Source: a virus. From it: a stretch of 23,988 nucleotides of DNA. Of this stretch, positions 1 through 9,600 are shown in pieces; the stretch's first letter is position 1, and each line of letters starts with the position of its first letter. Made by a program: the position numbers and the translations under genes. The stretch lies in the IMG/VR virus record IMGVR_UViG_3300017771_000107, positions 1-23,988 of that record. One strand, given 5' to 3'. Under the pieces are notes generated by a model. It saw only the letters and a program-made list of their open reading frames with translations, searched no databases and was not told the DNA's origin.

Positions 1-2710
1 CACCAAAACCCTCTCCAGAGAAGATTACTCGGGGTGCCTCTGCATATGCATCACCAGTCTCCTTGATTGGAACACTAATGATTGATCCATCATCACCAGT
101 GATAGGATCATCAGACTCTGGTTTCTTGTGATCACCTGGATCTTTCTCGCCAGTAGGATCATCATCACCATCATCATCACGAATAAATCTTTCAGCACGT
201 TCGATAGTAGCACTACATGAAGCAGCAGTGTCAACGATCTTGAAGTAGAACACTTCATCATCTTCAATGATACCATCATCTTTAATACCGATGGTAACTT
301 TAGCTGTGTCTTCCTTCAGTTTGAATGTACCTTGTAGTGTGTCGCCAATAAAATCTTCGGCAGACACATCACCATAGATGATGTATTGGAATTGTCTTCC
401 TTCGGTGTAACCCTCACTCTCAATAGTGAATACAATATCTTCTCCCTCTTTGTAGATCTGCTTGTCCGTTCTAACACTGATACTTACATCAGTTGTCGGA
501 TCATATGGAGGATCATCGAAAGGATCAGGCAGAATAACATTGAAGTCTGCAAGGATCGTGATAGGTGCGACAGCACCAGTATCATTACCCTCCTCATCAT
601 TGAGTTGGAATATAAAGTCCTGATCCACTTCCATCTCGATGTCTGGCATCAACTTCACCTTGACTTCTGCTCTACACAGAGGAACAGCGATGTCCTGTAG
701 TTCATCGTTCTCATCTACAAATTGATCCTCAAAAGTATCATATTGAGTGACTTTAAAGGTTCCCTTTAGTAGATCAACATCATCGATACTTCTTGACGAA
801 TCATCAATGTATTCCTCAACGATGTCACCAACTAAAGCATAACTTAAGGTAGATCCATCAGCAACATTAGTTGTGTTGATAGTGAATAGAATCTCATCAC
901 CACCACCCACTAACTGTGGTTTTCCTACGACACTATAACGTTTCGTGCCATCGTAGTCAATAGGAAGTGGGGGATCACCATCACCATCATCATCAGGATC
1001 ATCTGGGAATTCATCTGGATCGATTGGTACGTAATCTTCGTAAGCAAACCTACAAGAACCATCATCAACAGTTGCTTCAGGATTATAGTTTTCAGCTTCT
1101 GGAACTCTACATCCTAAAATTTCTGCAACTGGATCTTCTGGGAAGAATCCTGGTGGTGTATCAGGTCCACTACCCTCATTGCCAGGTGGTTCTCTCGGAT
1201 CGTCTGGATCGTTTGGATCTGGTTGATTGGAAGGAACTCCACCGATAAAAATAACTCTAGTAGGTTTAGGATCTGGATAGTCTTGACTCTCTTCACAAGA
1301 GAATCTTTCTCCAGTGTCACCCTCTTCTAGGTCTTGGAGAAGGTTATCCAACCAGTCGTCACTGTCTTCATCAGTACCACAGTCATTACACTTGACAGTC
1401 TCTTTAGAACAGTTGCTATCGGGTCCACTACAAGAGATACCCAGGAATGACATGACCTTATTGAGAGCACCGCCGATCATGTCCAACGGTGCCGCTAGTA
1501 TTCCTAATATACTTTGCAACGGTCCAAGGATACTACTTATCAGACCCTCGATAAGTTCTAGAATCTTATTGATAATACCATCAACTAAATTGATGACTGC
1601 ACATGCTGCTGGAGAGAAAACATCCATGATAAAATTGAACAGCAAGTCTGTCAGGAAACTTACCAACTTTTCAATCAGATCTTCAATAGCACAACCAAGT
1701 GCCTTCAGAATCTGATCAAGGATTTTCTTTACAGTCTTGAGGAAGTTACCCTTCTTTCTCTCTGGTCTGTGGTCTTGCTTTGGATCTTTAGGGATCTTTC
1801 TTTCTGCTTCCTCGGGTATATTCAGTCCAAGAACTGTCAAGACAAGTTTCTCAACACCCTCTCGTAAAGTCGTAATAATTTCCGACTGAACACGACCCAT
1901 AAAACTACTTACGAGTCTATTGATTCGACTGATGTGGTGTCTTGCAATCGATACCTTATCATAGATGAATCCATTGATCTTACTGACATAGAAGCTACCA
2001 ATCTGTCCACCAGATGCTTGGTTTGCTGCTAACAGATCGCCAATGATATTGGTGATTCCTTTGTCAAGATTACTCTCGTTACCACACTTTGGGTTAGCAA
2101 TAGTGATACAGTTCTGTGAACCAGTAGGGTTAGTCTCACTATGCTTTGCACGAAGCGCAGCAATGATAGCAGGAGCACCCTTCTCTAGGTTAGAACGAGC
2201 AGCGTCAGGTTGTCCACCATCTACGTTAGCACCTGTGTCAGGATCAGTACCATTTGCTCTATCTTGAGAGCGATTTTGCTGTGGGGTACTATCAGCATCT
2301 GTATGGGTAGTAAAGTTTCTAGGACCATCACTACCACCAGCAGGGTCAGTATTCTTGACGACAGTAGCACCAGCAGTGTGTCCAACCGATCCCATGATGA
2401 TAGGTTTCTGCCTGTCATTGTCAAGGAAGAAACCAATGACCCAGTTACCTGCTCGTAGTTCTGCTGTAGCACCAGTCACACCACCATCACTGAATGGTGT
2501 AGTCACAGGCATGACTACGTTTGCCCATGGCAATTCTTCAGTTGGTGTTGCTTGTCCTTCTCTTAAGTGGACACCAACAATACGCACACGATATCTACTA
2601 GATCCTTTAGGATCCGACTCTCTACCTGTCTCAACCTGTCCAATCCACCAGTTGAAACCATCGGAACCAATTTGATTAGTAGCAAGCAGTGATGATAATA
2701 CTGGATCCAT
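1..2710 (-). CDS. gp5: gp5-like baseplate hub protein, C-terminally extended (partial, 3' end outside window)
   Basis: The frame is open from an ATG at 2710 to base 1: 903 codons with no stop. The start (MDPVLSSL) is followed at about residues 20-125 by an OB-fold-like segment (FNWWIGQVE, YRVRIVGVH, LPWANVVMP, AGNWVIGFFLD, PIIMGSVG), as expected of the T4 gp5 / VgrG hub family at the tail tip. No lysozyme domain follows. Instead there is a long hydrophobic to amphipathic helical stretch (about 330-424), a Cys-rich patch, a GC..PEA.NYNPEATVDDGSC element (533-553), an Asp-rich linker, and at least two Calx-beta-like beta-sandwich repeats (about 590-700 and 740-835, with motifs such as YKEGEDIVFTIES and IIEDDEVFYFKI). 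It lies 21 bases beyond the gp27-like stop. There is no clear Shine-Dalgarno. CTAAATAA sits over the upstream stop codon. The hub role comes from the family; the role of the extension is inference. Confidence 0.85.
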   Translation of the reverse strand, partial: MDPVLSSLLATNQIGSDGFNWWIGQVETGRESDPKGSSRYRVRIVGVHLREGQATPTEELPWANVVMPVTTPFSDGGVTGATAELRAGNWVIGFFLDNDRQKPIIMGSVGHTAGATVVKNTDPAGGSDGPRNFTTHTDADSTPQQNRSQDRANGTDPDTGANVDGGQPDAARSNLEKGAPAIIAALRAKHSETNPTGSQNCITIANPKCGNESNLDKGITNIIGDLLAANQASGGQIGSFYVSKINGFIYDKVSIARHHISRINRLVSSFMGRVQSEIITTLREGVEKLVLTVLGLNIPEEAERKIPKDPKQDHRPERKKGNFLKTVKKILDQILKALGCAIEDLIEKLVSFLTDLLFNFIMDVFSPAACAVINLVDGIINKILELIEGLISSILGPLQSILGILAAPLDMIGGALNKVMSFLGISCSGPDSNCSKETVKCNDCGTDEDSDDWLDNLLQDLEEGDTGERFSCEESQDYPDPKPTRVIFIGGVPSNQPDPNDPDDPREPPGNEGSGPDTPPGFFPEDPVAEILGCRVPEAENYNPEATVDDGSCRFAYEDYVPIDPDEFPDDPDDDGDGDPPLPIDYDGTKRYSVVGKPQLVGGGDEILFTINTTNVADGSTLSYALVGDIVEEYIDDSSRSIDDVDLLKGTFKVTQYDTFEDQFVDENDELQDIAVPLCRAEVKVKLMPDIEMEVDQDFIFQLNDEEGNDTGAVAPITILADFNVILPDPFDDPPYDPTTDVSISVRTDKQIYKEGEDIVFTIESEGYTEGRQFQYIIYGDVSAEDFIGDTLQGTFKLKEDTAKVTIGIKDDGIIEDDEVFYFKIVDTAASCSATIERAERFIRDDDGDDDPTGEKDPGDHKKPESDDPITGDDGSIISVPIKETGDAYAEAPRVIFSGEGFG

Positions 2711-2731
2711 ACCAATGAGGTTTATTTTTAT

Positions 2732-4114
2732 TTAGGTTGTAACTTCGGAAGTCTCGTCAGGCATACCGTAAGAGTCTCTGACTAGTGTCACATAGGTGTT
2801 ACCTTTAGCACCTTTAGTATCTAGTGCGTGGTTCAACTTTGCAACGAGATATACACCACTGTGTTCTTTGTCGTGTATGTCTTCACCTTTCTTTGATTTC
2901 TCATTAGTAGGGACATAGTTAGGAACTAGAACCTCAATGGTATCACCGATCTTTAGGTCCAATCTAACAGGTAGTTTAATCTTCAGTTGTTGATTGTTCT
3001 GTGACTCTAGTCTAGAAATGTTCTGTGCAATATAATTCTTCTGCCAGTCAGGGAACTCGGCAGTGTCTTTCTTGCCACCATCCTTGTCTTCTGGAGAGGC
3101 AACCTCCTTACCATCAAACCATGTCTCATGATCCAATAGCACCGACATGACTCTACTTGGACTCTTTGCAAGTTCTGATTGACCTTTAGCAAGACCAGAC
3201 TGTGATCCCAAGTGCTTCATGTCATCAAAGTTATCAGCTAGATTGTATGCATACTCTTCATAAGCACCAGTGCTAAAGTTATAGAAGCAGATGACATTAG
3301 AGTAAGCACCCGCTCTTAACTTTGCAAGGATGTCAATCTCATTTTGAAAGTCAACGTCTAGAATTTTGTTGGTAGAATTTTGCTCGTTCAATTGAGCAGG
3401 TTCTAGAGTAAATGTATCGACAGGAGGATTCTTCTCCACATCATTCAGAAGATCAATCGACCTGAAATTATATCCCTCACGGTTTTCATAGAAATAATAT
3501 CCAGCAGTGCCTGATGATTTTTGTAATGAACCACCAACAGAAGAAGATGAACCACCAACAGAGAGACCTTCATTGACTGCTTTACTTCGCAGTGAATTGA
3601 TGATAGAGAAGGGAGTCTTTTTACCTGGAAGCATCCTCACTTTGAATAGAGTAGGATCTCCTCGATATGTTTTAGTAGAAGACAGACCTTCAGTTAACAG
3701 AGTTCTAACTAATGCATCTGGTTTTCCTGCCAGAGTTAGAGGAACCTTTTCTGTTTCATTCAGCAGTGCTTCTCTAGAGATGAGTCCAAGAGAATACCTC
3801 TGAAATCTCTCCGAACTAAACCTGTTGTAAACTTTATAGACCTTGAATGAATACTCAACAACATCATCACCGCCAGCGCCATATCTAAACTTCATGTTGA
3901 CATCTTCATACCCCTGAATAGGTAGTGAAGAAATCAAGTTCACACCAGTGTCTACGATGTCTAGGGTGCCATGAATTGTAGGTAAATCGATGTCTTCAAA
4001 GTAATCAAACCTAGTAACAAGGTTACCAATAGGTTTTGATTCCCCTTCAAGATCAACGATTTCAATTTCTTCTAGTATAAGACTAGATGCATATGGTAAC
4101 TCTTGTTCTGCCAT
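2732..4114 (-). CDS. gp27: gp27-like baseplate hub / tail protein
   Basis: 460 aa. The N-terminal half reads like a hub-ring domain (TRFDYFEDIDLPTIHGTLDI, GYEDVNMKFRYG, FKVYKVYNRFSSERFQRYSLGLIS). The C-terminal part (LKIKLPVRLDLKIGDTIEVLVP, then GVYLVAKLNHALD and TYVTLVRDSYG) matches the late strands of the gp27 / phage late-control D fold: a short OB-like element followed by a statement of ligand-free barrel strands. In T4 a gp27 trimer joins the tail tube to gp5, and here the gene sits directly before the gp5-like gene. Its ATG overlaps the upstream stop as TAATG, so translation is probably coupled. A Ser/Gly-rich loop lies near residues 195-215. Similarity to T4 gp27 is too weak to be certain by eye. 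'Virion structural protein, gp27 position' is the safe reading. Confidence 0.65.
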   Translation of the reverse strand: MAEQELPYASSLILEEIEIVDLEGESKPIGNLVTRFDYFEDIDLPTIHGTLDIVDTGVNLISSLPIQGYEDVNMKFRYGAGGDDVVEYSFKVYKVYNRFSSERFQRYSLGLISREALLNETEKVPLTLAGKPDALVRTLLTEGLSSTKTYRGDPTLFKVRMLPGKKTPFSIINSLRSKAVNEGLSVGGSSSSVGGSLQKSSGTAGYYFYENREGYNFRSIDLLNDVEKNPPVDTFTLEPAQLNEQNSTNKILDVDFQNEIDILAKLRAGAYSNVICFYNFSTGAYEEYAYNLADNFDDMKHLGSQSGLAKGQSELAKSPSRVMSVLLDHETWFDGKEVASPEDKDGGKKDTAEFPDWQKNYIAQNISRLESQNNQQLKIKLPVRLDLKIGDTIEVLVPNYVPTNEKSKKGEDIHDKEHSGVYLVAKLNHALDTKGAKGNTYVTLVRDSYGMPDETSEVTT

Positions 4115-6633
4115 TAACCCACCACACTGTTGAGATTATAATATGAATGTAAACTATGGTCACGACCCTCGTCTATGGTGCCCTCACTAGTAGGTTGAGC
4201 ACCCGTAGCCGCAGTCTTTCTGGGACTCGCTGGGTTATTTATCATTGCGATTGTCTGTCCCCTCTCGGAAGCAGACGGTCCCTGTAAGGAAGCAATCTCA
4301 CGACTCACTGGTTGTAATGATGATGTCTTTTCTGGTGGAGTTGGAGATAATGTTGCCTTTGGTTTCGGTCCTGGTCCTACAGTTTCTCTTATTTTATTAG
4401 TAAATTCCTCAAAAGTAATCGGATTACCATTTGGATCAAAATATTTATCTACTGCTCTACCAATACCATCTCTACCACTCACGAAAGTTCCGATACCAGG
4501 AACTCTAACACGTTCTCTCGTTCCTTTATTAGTTCCAATTTTATCAATTCTTCCCAAGGAAGGTCTCAAATCATCAGCAGTAATTTTATCATCGGACGGA
4601 GTATCTGGTACAACTGGCGGATCATCTGGTTGTCTAGGTGGTTTCTTCTCCCACACCCGACCCGCAATGAAGTCAGCAACAAATTGCTTGTAATTTTCTG
4701 GATCATTACCATCAGATGCTGGTGCATATGCATTCACAATAGCAGCGAACGCTTCATTAGGATCTTCAAATGCTTCCAAGTTCATGTAACCACTATGGTT
4801 CTTGTCCCATAGTCTGACGAACTCTTTGACGGCATCCTCTCTCGTTTCAAACTGCATGAAAGTTCCGTCTGTATTCCTCATATTGAATGGATTGTTTCCA
4901 CGCTCACTCTTACCCCACCCTGTCTCCATTGCAGAGATAGCAGCAGCAACTTCAGGGTGCTTTGCACCAGCAGCCTTCGCCATCTCATAGATCTCACCAG
5001 CATACTCCTGCTGCTCTTCATTTGATGCCATTGGGTTCCCAGTAGCAGGTGCATTAGAAGCAGGACCAGAGTTAGGTGATCCTGATCTAGATCTATTGCC
5101 ACCACCAAACAAGTTCTTTAAAGCATTTCCAAGACTAGCAAAGACTCCTTTCTTTTCATTAGAACCATCAGCACCACCGCCACCACGTCCTTCACTAGTT
5201 ACCTTTCCACCCTTCGCCTTTGTTACCAGTGTTGATGGGAGACCGAACGCTTGAGCAAGAGGTCTAGCAACTTGAGCAATTTGAGAAGATGCTTCTGCAT
5301 TATCAACAGAACCTGCTAATTGTGTAGTAGCTGCAAGTGCTGCACCACCTGGAACCATGAAGACTAACTTCATTGCATCCTGTAGTAGTTGCACCTGGCG
5401 ATCAGTCTCTCCACCACCTAGCGAAGGTAACTGCATCGGTGTAAATCCAACCTTACCTCCAAGAGATGACTGTGGTTTTTCAGTTCCTTGTTCATACTGT
5501 GGAGTAGAAATATTGTAATTGTTGTTGACAACAGGTGATTGAGGTTGGGGTGGTGCTTCTTGAGGAACAGGTCTCACCTTACCATCCATCGCACTTGCTT
5601 CACCTTGAGTGTAGTTATTGTCAAGTGGGATGACCATCTCATCACCATGCAACTCTGCAAGGTAACCACTGTCAGGACCAGAGATAATACCACCAGTTTC
5701 TGCGCGTGGAACATCATCTTCTTCAGGATCCTCACCGTATTGAGGAGTATCAACACTCATGTCCTCACCAAGTCCCTCAAACTGATCGTCTAAAGACTCA
5801 TCCCCTTTTGTTGTGAGATCATCAGCCGAGAAAGTGTCTGATACTTTTAGTTTGTCGTCCGCACGATTAATATCAGCAGCGCCTTGCTTCTTATCAGTCT
5901 CTGATTTTGCCAGAGCAGTTTGCTCATTGATAGCATCAGCAATTTTGTTTAACTTGTCTTCAATGCTATCTGTTCTTTGACTTAACTGATTAACAACATC
6001 AGTCTTGATTGCTTGTACACCAGTAGCAACGTCTTTAGTTTCTTTTACATTGTTGTTGATAGACTGTGCCGTCTTCTCTAGTGACGCAGCAATCTTGTTT
6101 ACAGCAGAAAGAATATCCTCTCTACTAACTCTCTGCTTGGAACCTGATGCTGCCTCTGCAGTTTCTTCACCAGTGTTGGGAACCTTTTCTTCCTGTGGTT
6201 CTACATCTTCTGGTGGTCTCTTGGCACTAACAAAATTATAGTTATCAAACTGTTCACGAAATCTCTGTGTGGCATTCTTTGTTTTTACTGCCTTGCCGTC
6301 AGCGTCTCTGTTATCTACAAAGTTCCAGAACTGTGCCTTTGGATTCTTTAGCAGTTTGACACGATCAACTGCCTGCTTAATGTCCTGCTTCTTACCAGTG
6401 ATGTAAGACCCACCGAACTTACTCTTCAGTGCTGACTTAAAAAAGTATCCTTTCTCTACACCTAACTCTTCTAGACTATCATATCCTGCTTTCTTTGCCT
6501 TCTCTTCTGCTACTTCTCTCTCTTGTCTAGCAAATTTTCTGGCAGCAAGAACTTTAGAGATCGCAGCACCCATGTGCCCTGGACCTTTATCGTAGTCAAC
6601 TGTGCTAGAGAATCCCTCTGTAAATGCTGCCAT
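4114..6633 (-). CDS. tape-measure-like virion protein with glucosaminidase/muramidase domain
   Basis: 839 aa. The N-terminal 160 residues are charged. About 170-260 looks like coiled coil (ILSAVNKIAASLEKTAQSI and following). Near 310-340 is a tape-measure-type motif, GGIISGP...ELHGDEMVIPLDNN. About 541-665 is a hydrolase domain of the FlgJ/GH73-like type: AAISAMETGWGKS with probable catalytic Glu570, then NPFNMRNTDGTFMQF and FAAIVNAYAPASDGNDPE. The tail is Pro/Thr-rich and probably disordered. Such domains open peptidoglycan during DNA injection; T4 carries this activity on gp5 instead, and the gp5-like protein here appears to lack it. The SD is an unusual AGGGGGG about 11 bases before ATG, and a CATAAATA late-promoter box overlaps the stop of the previous gene. 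Whether this or its 1036-aa neighbour sets tail length cannot be told from sequence. Confidence 0.75.
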   Translation of the reverse strand: MAAFTEGFSSTVDYDKGPGHMGAAISKVLAARKFARQEREVAEEKAKKAGYDSLEELGVEKGYFFKSALKSKFGGSYITGKKQDIKQAVDRVKLLKNPKAQFWNFVDNRDADGKAVKTKNATQRFREQFDNYNFVSAKRPPEDVEPQEEKVPNTGEETAEAASGSKQRVSREDILSAVNKIAASLEKTAQSINNNVKETKDVATGVQAIKTDVVNQLSQRTDSIEDKLNKIADAINEQTALAKSETDKKQGAADINRADDKLKVSDTFSADDLTTKGDESLDDQFEGLGEDMSVDTPQYGEDPEEDDVPRAETGGIISGPDSGYLAELHGDEMVIPLDNNYTQGEASAMDGKVRPVPQEAPPQPQSPVVNNNYNISTPQYEQGTEKPQSSLGGKVGFTPMQLPSLGGGETDRQVQLLQDAMKLVFMVPGGAALAATTQLAGSVDNAEASSQIAQVARPLAQAFGLPSTLVTKAKGGKVTSEGRGGGGADGSNEKKGVFASLGNALKNLFGGGNRSRSGSPNSGPASNAPATGNPMASNEEQQEYAGEIYEMAKAAGAKHPEVAAAISAMETGWGKSERGNNPFNMRNTDGTFMQFETREDAVKEFVRLWDKNHSGYMNLEAFEDPNEAFAAIVNAYAPASDGNDPENYKQFVADFIAGRVWEKKPPRQPDDPPVVPDTPSDDKITADDLRPSLGRIDKIGTNKGTRERVRVPGIGTFVSGRDGIGRAVDKYFDPNGNPITFEEFTNKIRETVGPGPKPKATLSPTPPEKTSSLQPVSREIASLQGPSASERGQTIAMINNPASPRKTAATGAQPTSEGTIDEGRDHSLHSYYNLNSVVG

Positions 6634-6651
6634 TAGTTACTGCCCCCCTGA

Positions 6652-6659
6652 TATTTATG
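6652..6659 (-). promoter_or_regulatory. T4-like late promoter box CATAAATA
   Basis: CATAAATA on the minus strand matches the cyanophage late consensus NATAAATA exactly. It overlaps the TAA stop of the 1036-aa gene and lies 18 bases before the ATG of the 839-aa gene, leaving room for a very short leader with the G-rich SD. It would be read by host polymerase with the phage late sigma factor gp55 (not in this window) and gp33. An AT-rich 8-mer can occur by chance; the position is what supports it. Confidence 0.5.
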
Positions 6660-9600
6660 AGTACAGAGCAATGTTCTGTAGTGCCTTGCCGAAGCGAAGA
6701 CCCCTGTGTGGAGAGGGAGGAGCAGTAGTGCTCACAGACGCTGAATGATGTAACTCTGGTTCCTTCGGTGGTGCCTGCATGATCAAGATGGTAGACATAC
6801 CTTCTCCCTCCTCATCATACTCAAGAATTTCAGGAGCAAATCTTTTAGTAGCCTCAATCAAATCCTTGTTTGTATCAGAAGCATTGTATGCGTCAAGCAT
6901 TTCTGACACTGGTTGGAAGGAATACACCAGGTTCTTCATAACTTTTTCAGGACCCTCTTCACCCACAACAATTTGTTCTTGTCCTTCTAGTCCAACATCT
7001 CCGCCATCTTTATATCCATTACCTTTATAACTTAAGTGGAAGATAGCAGTGTTCGTGCCCTTGATTAGCGCATTGATGCCTTCACCTTTGCCAGGAGTAT
7101 TTCTTACATCATCCAACTGCACAGGAACTTTTGGAAACCCTGGCATGTTAATGTCAACTGCATATGGTTTAGGACCAGAGTGGTTGTGTCTGTTAGCACC
7201 ATGTCTAATCAATTCAGCTATCTCTTTGTCAGTCATGTCTTTGGTGAATGGTCTTGCATCGGATGTCTCTGGTTTCATACCCATAGAGACCATCTTCTTA
7301 ACGACAGGTACGGTGTCTTTAATCAGACCAGACTGACTCTTATCTTGGTTCTCGAAGTGTGCATGCGACCACCCACCAACTTGCATGGCAGTAGAACCAG
7401 TCAAACCGAAGCGCAAATCATCGGTGTTACCAAATTCTAAATCAGAAAACTCACTTGGAAGTGCAGAACCATCACCATCATAATTTCCTCTACCACCAAA
7501 GAGATTGTTAATATTATTCCAGAGACCACTTATCATTCCAAGAGGTCCACCTGTTGTCGAAGGTTCTCTCTTCAAATCCTCTTGCTCTGCAACATTCAGA
7601 CCCATGCCACCCAACATTGCATCCTCTTCATTAGTATCACCTACGTTGTTAATTGCATTAGCAATAGGTTCCATCGAACCTCCAATGTTTGGACGAGCTA
7701 ATGATTTTGGTACATCAAATTCTTCTGTCAATTTAGAAGCAACTTGAGTGAACATAGGAGCAACTGACTGTGCCATTGGTCCCACCTCTCCCAAAAAGTT
7801 TTTGGATGCTGCAACTAATGCACCACCAATCGGAGACAATAGTTTGCTAGTATAATCATCAGGAATAATTGCTTCAGTTCCATGAAGCACAGCAGGTCCC
7901 GCTTTAGTAAGACCACCAACTTCTTTCTGCTGAACACCATCCACCATCTTCTGATCTTCAGCGGTGAATTCTCTGCCAGCAATAGCATTGAAAATATCAT
8001 ACATCAATAGTCCAGTATCAGCAGCAATAGATACTGCTTCAGCAACCGCTGGAACAACAGCACCAACACCACTAACTGCAGCAGGAGCAGTCACTGCAGT
8101 AACTACACCAGCAGTACCACCAGCAGCAGCAAGCCATGCTCCTACAGCGTCACCCCTGTTTGCTCTATCAACAGCATCAGCAGCACTGACAGCAGATCCA
8201 GCAACAGGAACCATCCTTCCACCAAACTTTGTCGTTGCTATTGCTATTCTTTTAGCAACAGGAGAATTTTTTACAAAAGCAAGTCCTCTTTTACCATATC
8301 GTATAGCATCATCACCAAATCTCTGACCGAATCTCATCACGCCACTAGCAGCCCTCTGGACACCTTTGATAGCATCATCACCAAATTTTGTTAGGTTAGT
8401 TTTCCCCTTGTTAAGGAGATTGCCTGCTCTCTCCTTATTTCTGGATATGAATCCACCAACACGCTCTTTATTTCTAGCTACAACACCACCAAGGTTTTCC
8501 TTCTGCTTGTTTAAAAAGTTGCCAGCTCTATCCTTCTGACTGTTTAAGAAGTTACCTGCTCTAGCCTTCTGTCTATTTAAAAAGTTACCTGCTCTACGTT
8601 TTAGATTGCTTGGCGCAAACTTCATCCTCAAGAGACGAAGACGTGACCTCAACCATTTAGGTGCAAACCTTTTCCACAAGAATTTAGCAAACCTCTTTAG
8701 GTAGTTGCTTAATCCACCGCCGCCACCACCTCCTCCGCCTTTGGGAGGACCATCATCTTTCTTGGTGCCAAAGGTGCTAGCTACATCTTCCTGCCCCGCC
8801 GCCATTGCTTTGTCAACAGCAGTCTGGCGTTCATCTATTTCTGCTTTCTTTGCTGCTGTCTGTGCTTCAAATGCACCAAGAATAGCATCAAACTTATCGT
8901 TCAGTCCAGAATGTGTCGTCTCAATACTATTCAGATTGCTGATGGTTGTTGCCATCGCATCAGAAATCATCAGGTTCTGTTTCTTCAGTTCATTATCAAT
9001 ACTATCAAGTTGTCCTTGAATTTTCTGAAGATTTTGAACAACTGTTTTTAAAATCCTGTTGTTAGTGACATTACCAGTCGCTTCTCTCTTTTTCTTCTCT
9101 GGTTTTTGATAGTCACTACCCAGAGACTTGTTCACTGCCTCTAGCATGCCAGGTGGCAGTAGATCTACAATGTCAGATAGATCTGGTTGCTCCTGGTCTC
9201 TTTGCTGAACAACTTCTTGTACTGCTTGCTCAACTACCTCTACTGCAGGTTCTAGGTTCTCTTTTACCTCCTCTTCTGCATCCTTTACTATCTCCTCCGC
9301 CTCATCGTCTATCTTTTCTTCTACTTCATCTGCCTTTTCTTGCTTCTCTTCTACTTTAGGCAGTTTCTTCTCTTGAATTTCAGCAACTCTTGCTTTAGTT
9401 GCTTCCTCTTCAATTTTCCTGTCAACTTGTTCCCTAAATGGTTGCTCTAAATACTGATCAACCAACCAGGTTTGGAATTCTTTTAGCGCCTCATAATAAT
9501 CTGTAAACCCAAGACCACTCTCATTAAATTGTGGATACCCTCGGGTATCTTTCTGCATGTTTGCAATGACAGTATCAGCGTCAGCATCAGACAGTTTAAC

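Noticed and set aside
967-1000. Run of ATC repeats giving a poly-His stretch on the plus strand
   Set aside because: It is the complement of GAT codons of the Asp-rich linker in the gp5-like protein, not a tag or regulatory repeat.
1114-2472. Several 60-130 aa ORFs on both strands between 967 and 2675
   Set aside because: They are shadows of the gp5-like gene, which is open continuously through the region. Their translations are low-complexity or lack any protein-like pattern.
7964-8326. 120-aa plus-strand ORF rich in Ala/Thr/Pro
   Set aside because: It is the antisense of the Ala/Val/Gly-rich hydrophobic segment of the 1036-aa protein. Its composition is explained by that and there is no SD.
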